57,773 bases of DNA, from NCBI GenBank assembly GCA_903925685.1, contig CAIYGI010000186.1:1-57773 (forward strand), in the 5' to 3' direction. Positions 40,458-47,840 of this stretch are shown piece by piece; position 1 is the first letter of the stretch; each line of letters opens with the position of its first letter. The DNA is from an uncultured bacterium. Its GTDB lineage: Bacteria > Verrucomicrobiota > Kiritimatiellia > CAIKKV01 > CAIYGI01. A program made the translations under genes and the position numbers. Below the pieces are notes generated by a model. That model was not told where the DNA came from. It made no database searches and was given only the letters and a program-made list of their open reading frames with translations.

Positions 40458-40698
40458 GTCGGCTTGCCTTACGGGCGGATATGATTCGGATTGTCTCGAC
40501 GTCAGGCTCGGTGAAGACCACCACCGCAAGAACGTCGTCCAACCATCCGATCCCCACCCAACGATCCTCTCCGTATGACTTCCTCTGGTCTAAAAATGTC
40601 ACCATGGGATGTCCGAACATTGCCGGCACATCGGCAAAATCAATACTGTGCTTCTGCCGGTTGATCCTGTTCTTCTCTTCGTCCCACGTGAACTTCAT
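40420..40698 (-). CDS. brnT: BrnT-family toxin
   Basis: A 92-aa ribonuclease toxin with FTWDEEKNRINRQKHSIDFAD at the N-terminus, a central YGEDRWVGIGWLD and the C-terminal IRIISARKASRHEQNIY that carries conserved Arg/Ser residues of the active site. This is the canonical BrnT layout, unlike the divergent 12221 toxin. It is first in the brnTA operon, downstream of a palindrome-containing promoter region. Confidence 0.92.
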   Translation of the reverse strand: MKFTWDEEKNRINRQKHSIDFADVPAMFGHPMVTFLDQRKSYGEDRWVGIGWLDDVLAVVVFTEPDVETIRIISARKASRHEQNIYTEEIGN

Positions 40699-40702
40699 CG
40701 AC

Positions 40703-40726
40703 GATACTGTATATACATCTCGTATC
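40703..40726. promoter_or_regulatory. Palindromic operator-like site upstream of brnT
   Basis: TGTATATACA (40708-40717) is a perfect palindrome, and GATAC (40703-40707) pairs with GTATC (40722-40726). The site ends 5 nt before the brnT ATG on the minus strand, as expected for BrnA autorepression. Confidence 0.5.
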
Positions 40727-40758
40727 TACGGCAATAGTATTCTTGCGTAATGAGTGAA

Positions 40759-41037
40759 GTGGTGGAAGAGCAAGGTAGGGCGCTCTCACCGAGAGCGCCG
40801 TCTTCGATCTACGCACAACCGCTCGCCTGTTCTCATCCCACTCACGGCGGCCTCGGCGGCGAAGGCCACCGTGAGCGGGATGGTGAAAGGTGGACGATTG
40901 CCAAGTCGAAAAATGTCGAAATGCAATTCTGGAGGGACGGGCTCCGTCCCGTCCGTTCCACCCGCTTTCAGCAACTCACGGACGACACGGCTCGTGCTAC
41001 ATAGCGAAGTGCTACTTCGCAGAGTAGCAAGGTCGTC
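40759..41037. repeat. Repeat modules A and B, second copy (inverted relative to the first)
   Basis: Module A (40759-40823) has the hairpin GGCGCTCTCACCGAGAGCGCC type; module B (40980-41037) is the reverse complement of 30303-30362 with three differences. Between them lie other dyads, for example GGGACGG-GCT-CCGTCCC at 40934-40950. The 513-bp interval 40699-41211 otherwise holds no convincing gene. Confidence 0.8.
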
Positions 41038-41211
41038 CTTTCAGAATTGCGTTTCAACTCGAGATTTCGTTGTCGGATCGGTGATTTCATCATGGCATTT
41101 TGGAATGTGGTTGAGGTGACCTTCGCCCTCTATTGATCATGCATATCGCAACTTCGAGGATGACCGAATCTCCGACATCAGAATGTCGCTTGTGTTTTCA
41201 TATGTCAGTAT

Positions 41212-41676
41212 TCACTGAAAGTCATCGCTGAGAATCGGCTGGCTTTCGAACCGTATCCCCTTGCGCATGCTTGGCTGTCCTGTCCATGTACACTGCGAGG
41301 AAGTCCCGACAAACTCACGGTTGATTGCCTTCTCCGTTTTTTTAAGGTATGCCGGTTTGCACGAGATGATCATTGGCGGATCGAGTTCGGACTCTTCCGT
41401 CAGGTTTGTCACGCTGATCGCCCATCGAACGTCATAGAGGCTGGCGAGCCCATTTGCTGGCCACAGTGCATCGGGTTCCTTCCTGTTGTGCCAAGCGGCA
41501 AAAGCATCGAATCCTTCCGGAAGCATGCCGTCTCGCTCAGCCGTGGCCTCAGCCAGTTGACATGCGAATTGGAAAGAGAAACACCTATTCGTTTCTCTCT
41601 TGGCAAACCACGCGTACACAGAAAAGAGGGCTCCGATGATGGCGATGGACAGGAGTATGATCGTCAATTTCTTCAT
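41212..41676 (-). CDS. Membrane-anchored hypothetical protein
   Basis: A 154-aa protein with a single N-terminal membrane helix (LTIILLSIAIIGALFSVYAWF) and a mature part with three or four cysteines (CFSFQFACQLAEAT, IISCKPAYL). No family recognised. ATG 41676 (MKKLTI) is the natural start; the extra upstream codons of the track are dropped. Its moderate GC and isolation from operons make it an accessory gene candidate. It is followed by repeat-rich intergenic DNA. Confidence 0.55.
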   Translation of the reverse strand: MKKLTIILLSIAIIGALFSVYAWFAKRETNRCFSFQFACQLAEATAERDGMLPEGFDAFAAWHNRKEPDALWPANGLASLYDVRWAISVTNLTEESELDPPMIISCKPAYLKKTEKAINREFVGTSSQCTWTGQPSMRKGIRFESQPILSDDFQ

Positions 41677-41751
41677 ACCTTCATGCAGCCAACGTCGAAA
41701 GTCAGGTTCCAAGCGGAAGGCGAGATTCCTGAACTTTCTGGTTGGATGGGC

Positions 41752-42081
41752 CTATATCTTCTTCACTAGAAATCTCTCCCTAAACTGGAGATACCATCCC
41801 CACAGAAGACCGTTTAGAAGTGGGGCGGCAGCCAGACCTATGAGAATCAAGGGATCTCTCTGGTAAGGCTCAAGTTGTAGGAGCCACAGCGGGCCGGCGA
41901 ACAGGCAAGCCGGAAATGACGCGACAGCGACTGCGAGTCCTAAGACAGCGATAAGCGGCATGAATGGGCTGTGGCCACCGCCACTGAGGGTGACCAGGGA
42001 TATGACGAAGAAGGCGAAGAATGCCTCGCAGTAGATCATGTACTTGATCACGCCCCGTGAGAAGATCTGTTTCATTGTCAT
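41752..42081 (-). CDS. Small hypothetical membrane protein
   Basis: A 109-aa protein with three hydrophobic segments (MIYCEAFFAFFVISLVTLSG, LIAVLGLAVAVASFPACLFAG, ILIGLAAAPLLNGLLWGWYL). No family recognised. ATG 42081 is used; the frame upstream passes through a GAAGGTCACGAAG-type repeat and is probably not translated. It lies about 75 nt upstream of the other small membrane protein on the same strand. Confidence 0.5.
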   Translation of the reverse strand: MTMKQIFSRGVIKYMIYCEAFFAFFVISLVTLSGGGHSPFMPLIAVLGLAVAVASFPACLFAGPLWLLQLEPYQRDPLILIGLAAAPLLNGLLWGWYLQFRERFLVKKI

Positions 42082-42117
42082 GTTTCGTACGTGTAGCGAC
42101 TGGCCTTTCGTAACATG

Positions 42118-42150
42118 CCCTTCGTGTTCTTCGTGACCTTCGTGGTGAAC
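42118..42150. repeat. CTTCGTGNN short tandem repeat
   Basis: CTTCGTGTTCTTCGTGACCTTCGTGGTG consists of three 9-bp units of CTTCGTG plus two variable bases, between divergent genes. Reverse complement reads CACCACGAAGGTCACGAAG. Confidence 0.7.
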
Positions 42151-42280
42151 TCTTGTCCGCTTTTGGTTCCGTCCATGCCGGGCTAGTCGAGGTTTTGCGG
42201 CCGCCTTCCCCGTGTTGCAATCCATTATCCGATGTCCTAGCATGTGTGCGAACCGATCTCTGTTGAGGATTGAACGCCGT

Positions 42281-45200
42281 ATGAAACCATCGAATCGAAA
42301 GCCTGCCGGCAAGGGAAAGGCGACTGATGCCAGTCGTCAGCCTCTGCCGTCTAATCCCATGCCGCCGCCCGCCGCTCTCGATCAACCGGATATCGGGCAC
42401 TTTTTCAGGGCCGAGGACTGGTGGGCCGCCGGCGTCGCCTTTGCGATTGCGCTCGCGGCCTTTTATCGTTTCATGGCGCCCGAGGTGACGCTGCAGGACT
42501 CCGGCGAACTGGTGACCGGCGCCTTTACCTTCGGCGTACCGCATCCGCCGGGATACCCGCTGTGGGCCTTTGTCGCCTTCCTTTGGAGTCATCTGGTGGT
42601 GCCTTTCGGCAATCCGGCCTGGCGCATCGGGACCTTGTCGGTGGTGACCGGCGCATTGGTCGTCGGCGTCATGACGATCATGATGACCCGCAGCATCCGG
42701 GTGCTGCTCAGTTCGCTGCCCTGGGCGGAAAGCATCGACCGCCGGTTGCAGCATTGGATGGCGATCACGATCGGCATGAGCACGGCCTTGCTGTTTGGTT
42801 TCAACCGCGGGGTTTGGCTGTGGTCCTGCGTCTCCGAAATGCGCGTGCTGAACGTCTTCTCCTTCGTGCTGATGGCCTGCACCTTTTTCGCCTGGATGAT
42901 CCAGTCCGCGCGGCGCGGCTTCCTGTACGCCACGATCCTGATCTTCGGCTTGAGCATGACCAACCACCAGACCGTGACCGTGATGGCCGGCGCGCTGGTG
43001 ATGGGCACGCTGGCGGAAGGGATCGACCGCTTCTTCCGCCGCCGCGCCAGCCTGCCGGTGAAGGGCGGACCGGGAACTTTTTCGCAGTTGATGACCGCCT
43101 TGTCCACCTTCTGGGAGTTGACCGCGGCCGTGTTGTTCAGCGCGGCGGCCGGCTTCCTGCTGTTCGCCTGGCTGCGCGCCGGAATAACCGGTTCCGTGAC
43201 GGAACAACCGGACTTTTTGAAGACCGTGTCCCTCCTGGTTGCCGGTGGAGTGGTGCTGGCCGTCGGAATGTTCTACGGCTGGGTCAAACTGCGCCAGGCC
43301 ATGCTGTACACGGCGCTCTTCCTGGCCGGCTGCGCATTCTACCTGTACATGCCGCTGGCGTCCGGCACCAATCCGCCGATGAACTGGGGTTACGCGGCGA
43401 CCAGGGAAGGATTCCTGCACTCGATCACCCGCGGGCAGTACGAGAGCTTGCAGATGGCGGACCTTTTCAGCGCGGTATTCTTCACCAAGATCAAGGTCTT
43501 TATCCTGGCGCTGGCGCAGCAGTACACCTGGCCGCTGTGTCTGCTGGGGTTGCTCACGATCGTCGTGGCCGCGGTCTGGGTGGCGATCCATCTGAAACGC
43601 CGCCGCTGGCTGCTGGTCGTGTGGGCCCTCTCGTTCGCGGCATTGCTGATCGGACTGTCGGTTCTGCGCGCGTTGAATTCTAACCCGGCGGTCGTGGACT
43701 CTGGATGGCTGGTGCTCTTCTGGGCGTTTTCGATGGCCACGCTGCTGTGTCTGCTGATCGGCATCTGGCTCTACCTGCGCTGGCCCGGCGGGAGCTGGCT
43801 GATTTTCGTCTGGACGGCCTTTTTTGTCACAAGTTTCGGTCTGCTTACGATCATCAATCCCAAGCTCGACCGCCAGGAGCAGGAAATCACGATCAAGTTC
43901 TTCGCGCCGGCGCACGGCTTCTTTGCCATGCTGATCGGTTACGGCATCGTGGTCGTGCTGAGCCTGGTGGCGCGCCTGCGGGGGGCCGCCGCCGGCATCG
44001 TGGTCCGCGTGGCCTGCCTGGCCTTGCTGGCGCTGCCGGTCATTACCTACCGGAACAACTGGAAGCTCTGCAATCTCAAGGACTACGACTACGGCTACTA
44101 CTTTGGCTATTGGATGTTCAATCCCGGCGGCGGCTACCCGCCGATGGAACGCGACTCCGTGCTCTACGGCGGCACCGACCCGGGACGTTTCGTGCCCACC
44201 TACATGATCTTCTGCGAGAGCCGCGTGCCAGCCAGGGACCGCTTCTTCGACAAGAACTTCGACCGCTCGGACGTGTATATCATCACCCAGAACGCGCTGG
44301 CCGATAACACCTACATGAATTACATCCGGGATCAGTACGACTTCTCCCGGCCATCGAACACCGATCGTCTGCAACGCTGGCTCGGGCGCGACCATGTTTA
44401 CCCCCGCGAACCGATCCACATTCCGAGTCCGGATGACGGCAACAGTGCGTTCAGAAACTACATGGACGAGGTTCAGTCTGGCCGCATTCCGCCCAGCGCC
44501 GACGTCAAGATTGACAACGGACATATCACGGTGCAGGGAGTCGGCGGCGTGATGGCCATCAACGGCATCCTGGCTCGCTGGATCTTCGACCAGAACAAGG
44601 AGAAGCACGCCTTCTATGTCGAGGAGAGCTACGTCATTAACTGGATGTATCCCTATCTGCGGCCAAGCGGGATCATCATGAAGATCGAGAAGGAGCCGCT
44701 TGCGTCGCCCCAGGTCAATCCGGGGTTGTGGACCAATATCGTGGCCCAGGATCGCGCCTACTGGGACAATTTGAGCGCCACATTCCTCAAGCGAGAGGAC
44801 TTCCGCCGCAATAACGACGCCAGGAAGACGTTCTCCAAGTTGCGTTCCGCCATCGCCGGGATCTATCTATACCGCGGATTGTGGAAGGAGGCCGAGTACG
44901 CCTTCCGGCAATCCATGGAACTGTGTCCCGAAAGTCCCGAGGCCAGTTTCCGGCTGATCGACATGCTCAACCAGCAGCATCGCTATACCGAAGCCAAGGG
45001 CCTGGCCCAGAACTATCTCGCCCTGGACGAATACAACGACAACGCGAAAAACCAGGTGAACGCGATCGCCGAGATGGAACGCTGCGACGCGCGCCGCCGG
45101 GACCTCGAACCGCTCATTCAAAATGGCCAGGTTGACGTCAACATGGCCCTGGAACTGGCGTCGCTTTATCAGCGGCTTAACATGGTCGGACAGTTCGATG

Positions 45201-45565
45201 GATTGATGCAGTCATTTCTGGCGAGCACGAACCTGCCGCCCGACATCCTAATGGCCTTGGCCCGCTTGTCCGGCAACGGCCGCCGCTGGCCGCTGGCGGA
45301 ACGGGCGCTGCGCCGCTATCTTGCCGCGACGCCGCGCGATTTCAAGGCGCACATCGATCTGGCCTGCGCGCAGGGGGCGCTGGGGCAGGGCGCGGAGGCC
45401 ATGGCCTCGCTGCGCGAAGCCGTCAGCCTGGGCGGCGAACCCGCGCGGGCCATCCTGCGTACGGACCAGCGCCTGGCGCCGTGGCGCGGCAACCCCGATT
45501 TCGTCCGCCTCGCGCAACCATCCCATCCTCAGTTCGACACGGGTATGCTGCCGTTTGGACAATGA
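42281..45565 (+). CDS. DUF2723 protein: GT-C (O-mannosyltransferase-like) membrane domain plus TPR tail
   Basis: A 1094-aa protein. Residues 40-620 hold about 12 membrane helices; the conserved opening FMAPEVTLQDSGELVTGAF followed by GVPHPPGYPLWA is the DUF2723 signature, with the acidic Asp expected in a catalytic first loop of GT-C enzymes. Residues 620-850 are a soluble domain, and the last 240 residues contain TPR-like helices (YRGLWKEAEYAFRQSMELCP, AERALRRYLAATPRDFKAH). It likely transfers a lipid-linked sugar to an exported protein or glycan. ATG 42281 is preferred; earlier in-frame starts fall in intergenic sequence. Confidence 0.85.
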   Translation: MKPSNRKPAGKGKATDASRQPLPSNPMPPPAALDQPDIGHFFRAEDWWAAGVAFAIALAAFYRFMAPEVTLQDSGELVTGAFTFGVPHPPGYPLWAFVAFLWSHLVVPFGNPAWRIGTLSVVTGALVVGVMTIMMTRSIRVLLSSLPWAESIDRRLQHWMAITIGMSTALLFGFNRGVWLWSCVSEMRVLNVFSFVLMACTFFAWMIQSARRGFLYATILIFGLSMTNHQTVTVMAGALVMGTLAEGIDRFFRRRASLPVKGGPGTFSQLMTALSTFWELTAAVLFSAAAGFLLFAWLRAGITGSVTEQPDFLKTVSLLVAGGVVLAVGMFYGWVKLRQAMLYTALFLAGCAFYLYMPLASGTNPPMNWGYAATREGFLHSITRGQYESLQMADLFSAVFFTKIKVFILALAQQYTWPLCLLGLLTIVVAAVWVAIHLKRRRWLLVVWALSFAALLIGLSVLRALNSNPAVVDSGWLVLFWAFSMATLLCLLIGIWLYLRWPGGSWLIFVWTAFFVTSFGLLTIINPKLDRQEQEITIKFFAPAHGFFAMLIGYGIVVVLSLVARLRGAAAGIVVRVACLALLALPVITYRNNWKLCNLKDYDYGYYFGYWMFNPGGGYPPMERDSVLYGGTDPGRFVPTYMIFCESRVPARDRFFDKNFDRSDVYIITQNALADNTYMNYIRDQYDFSRPSNTDRLQRWLGRDHVYPREPIHIPSPDDGNSAFRNYMDEVQSGRIPPSADVKIDNGHITVQGVGGVMAINGILARWIFDQNKEKHAFYVEESYVINWMYPYLRPSGIIMKIEKEPLASPQVNPGLWTNIVAQDRAYWDNLSATFLKREDFRRNNDARKTFSKLRSAIAGIYLYRGLWKEAEYAFRQSMELCPESPEASFRLIDMLNQQHRYTEAKGLAQNYLALDEYNDNAKNQVNAIAEMERCDARRRDLEPLIQNGQVDVNMALELASLYQRLNMVGQFDGLMQSFLASTNLPPDILMALARLSGNGRRWPLAERALRRYLAATPRDFKAHIDLACAQGALGQGAEAMASLREAVSLGGEPARAILRTDQRLAPWRGNPDFVRLAQPSHPQFDTGMLPFGQ

Positions 45566-45611
45566 CGTAAAGCGTATCGGCGTCGCTTGACCATACGGCG
45601 GAAGTTTTGGC

Positions 45612-46142
45612 ATGGTCTTGCGCATGTCCGCCATCGATGCCGCCGCCACGCCGATTTCCGGAACGCTGCCCTGGACCCGCCGTTGCTTTGTCTGCGGGGA
45701 GTCCAATCCTCACGGGCTGCATCAGCATTCCCGCATCGAGGGCGAATGGATCGTCATGGACTACACCCCGCGCGAGGCCGATCTCGGGTACAAGAGCATC
45801 GTCCACGGCGGGATTACAATGACGATTCTTGACGAAGTGATGACCTGGGCGGCGATCGTGTCGGCCCACCGGGGCTGCGTCACCGCCGAGATGACCATGC
45901 GCTTCCGCGCGCCCATTGCCATCGGCGAGCCGCTGCGCTTTGCGGCCCGTGTCATCTCCGCCAAACGGCTGCTGATCCGCACCGAGGCGCAGGTTACGCG
46001 GGCGGACGGGAGCATCGCCGCCACGGCCGCCGGCGTCTACATGCCGATGGCCGCGTCGCAACTGGCCTTCAACGCCGAGGATTTCGTCGTCCACCCCGAC
46101 GCCCTAGATCCCCGCGCGCTCTTCCGCGGGGATGAGCGGTAG
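45612..46142 (+). CDS. Hotdog-fold thioesterase (PaaI-like)
   Basis: A 176-aa protein with WTRRCFVCGESNPHGLH near residue 21, the hotdog catalytic-loop motif SIVHGGITMTILDEVMTWA near 63 and strands MTMRFRAPIAIGEPLRFAARV. PaaI-type hotdog enzymes hydrolyse acyl-CoA thioesters; the N-terminal CVFCG-like pair of cysteines is common in this subgroup. ATG 45612 or 45624 may be the start. A 40-bp segment of this gene recurs at 47058-47098. Confidence 0.85.
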   Translation: MVLRMSAIDAAATPISGTLPWTRRCFVCGESNPHGLHQHSRIEGEWIVMDYTPREADLGYKSIVHGGITMTILDEVMTWAAIVSAHRGCVTAEMTMRFRAPIAIGEPLRFAARVISAKRLLIRTEAQVTRADGSIAATAAGVYMPMAASQLAFNAEDFVVHPDALDPRALFRGDER

Positions 46143-46148
46143 CAAGAG

Positions 46149-46165
46149 GGTGTTCAGGGTTCGGT
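46149..46165. repeat. GGTGTTCAGGGTTCGG repeat downstream of the hotdog gene
   Basis: Two degenerate GTGTTCR units, the reverse complement of the GAACACC family, mark the start of the debris zone. Confidence 0.5.
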
Positions 46166-46329
46166 TTGGCCTCTGGCGCAAAATACGGCAGCGACCGCGC
46201 ATCGGTAAATTGTAGCTTTTTCGATAGCGTTTCCCCGACTTTTCCAGGAAATTCACCCTTAATGGCAAAATTTCAGAAAAGACTAGACTCGCCGCGGCGC
46301 ACTGTTCATAATCAGGATTATAAGGTTAG

Positions 46330-47034
46330 AAGTCGGTATGGACCTGCTGCAGGGCGACGCAGGTCACCGGAACTTTGATGACCAATGGCGGCATGATCGG
46401 CGTGTCGGCCGGGGACGGCACCAATTACACCTTCGGGTCACGGAGCCAAGCCGGCAGTCTGAGCAACGTCCAAGACGCCGTGTATGCAACACTGCCGCCG
46501 GGACTGATCCTCGCGCCCGCCTCCGGTGTGATCACCGGTACGCCGCAGGTCGCTGGGACGTGGAGTGTAATGTTCAAGGTGACGGACTCTTTCAACGTTT
46601 CTACCAACAAGATGCTGCCGATGACCATCTGGGACGACAGCGACGGGGACGGGATTCCCGACTGGTGGATGTACCTGTATTTCGGCCATCCGACGGGGTT
46701 GTCGAACGATCTTTCGCGTGCGAACGACGACGCGGATCGGGACCGGATGCCGACTTGGGCGGAGTATCTGTCCGGAACCATTCCCACGAATCGCGATTCG
46801 GTCCTGAAGGTTGTCGGCATTGGTTCGGCGGTTGACGGCGCTGGGTCTGTGGTGCGCTGGCAAAGCGTGGACGGCAAACTCTACCGGCTCGAACGCGGCA
46901 CCAATCTGATGGACAGTTCGCCCTTCGGCGTCCTGGTGCGGACCAACATTCCAGGCTATTCTCCCATGAACACGGAAACCGACAAGACGGCCGTGGGCAA
47001 TGGCCCCTGGTTCTATCGGATCAGGCTGGAATAA
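46330..47034 (+). pseudogene. C-terminal remnant of a large secreted protein (putative Ig domain, TSP3-like repeat)
   Basis: The readable frame follows a stop at 46327-46329 and has no signal peptide. It contains YATLPPGLILAPASGVITGTP followed by FKVTDS, the hallmark of putative Ig (He_PIG) domains, then DSDGDGIPDWW, a calcium-binding thrombospondin-type-3/dockerin-like motif, and a final beta domain. Intact proteins of this type in the phylum are thousands of residues long and secreted. Lack of a start and of a signal peptide indicates a remnant. Confidence 0.65.
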
Positions 47035-47057
47035 GGGGGGGCGTAGATTTGGTCGAG

Positions 47058-47098
47058 TCGGCGAGCCGCTGCGCTTTGCGGCTCGTGTAATCTCCGCT
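47058..47098 (+). repeat. 40-bp duplicate of part of the hotdog gene
   Basis: TCGGCGAGCCGCTGCGCTTT and the following bases match 45922-45961 with about two substitutions in 38 bases. It lies in non-coding sequence after the secreted-protein remnant, suggesting a partial duplication or the relic of a second hotdog gene. Confidence 0.7.
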
Positions 47099-47191
47099 GT
47101 AACCGACTAACCGGACTTTCGCTATTCGAGGGGTTGAATGTCGTAAATCCTCGACAATCAAGGTATTCTGTTCTTGAAAAGTCTGTAGCCA

Positions 47192-47818
47192 CTATGGCAT
47201 TTCGAGCGATCCGGCGGATGTGATCCTTGGCGGTGTTTGCGGTGGCAGTTTCCAGCCCAGCGCGTCAATGACAAGTTGCTGGTCAGGTTCTGGTTTCGTG
47301 TACCTTGAAAACACCAGTTCACGCCCATCCGTGGTTGGGAAGTGAACATCGAGCATTTGAACGGCGGCGAGTTTTTCCAAGGCTTGGCGGGGCGTAAACC
47401 CCGGCGCGTGGGCCGCAAGCAAGGTTTTCAGCGTTATGTGAAGGCAGTAGGCGATGAACGCGACGAGGATGTGACCTTCGATGCGAGGCATTTCCTGATG
47501 AAAGACCGGGCGTAAATCGAGGTCGCCCTTGAGCGTCATGAAGGCGATCTCCACTTCGCCAAGTTTCAGGTAAAACTCCCAGAGGTACGCCGGGTCTCCC
47601 TCGATGATGTTCGACCGCAGTAAGTCTCTGCCCTCTCGGCGGCGGCCTTTGCGCAGCGCGTCCCTGTCGATGTCATACGTGAAAGTGGCGGGTGTTTTCG
47701 GCCCGCCGTTTTTGGGAAGGCCTGGCAGCGTGACGGTGACGAATCGTGCGTCGCGTCCCGCCTCATGGCGGACTGCGCCGATTTTCTGGAGCAAGGTCTC
47801 GTAAGCGATGGCTAGCAC
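47192..47818 (-). pseudogene. IS1634-like transposase, N-terminally truncated
   Basis: About 208 aa matching the C-terminal third of IS4/IS1634-type DDE transposases: LLRSNIIEGDPAYLWEFYLKLGEVEIAF contains the conserved DDE-family Glu in the YLKLGEVEIAFMTLKGDLDLRPVFH block, then EGHILVAFIAYCLHITL and LPTTDGREL. The N-terminal part with both aspartates is missing, and the frame begins at a GGTGCTAGG repeat tract next to pheT. It cannot transpose itself. Confidence 0.8.
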
Positions 47819-47836
47819 CTACCACCTAGCACCTTA
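47813..47836. repeat. Repeat AGCACCTACCACCTAGCACC between pheT and the transposase remnant
   Basis: Three degenerate ACCTAVC units of the CCTACCA family at the truncation point of the transposase fragment. Confidence 0.7.
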
Positions 47837-47840
47837 CCCA

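Noticed and set aside
40786-41119. Small ORFs in the repeat region between brnT and the 41.2 kb gene
   Set aside because: They run through palindromic repeat modules, have no ribosome site and no protein-like features.
41870-44608. Minus-strand ORF of 912 aa opposite the DUF2723 gene
   Set aside because: Low-complexity Arg/His/Gln-rich translation without domains, whereas the plus strand shows a complete DUF2723-TPR protein.
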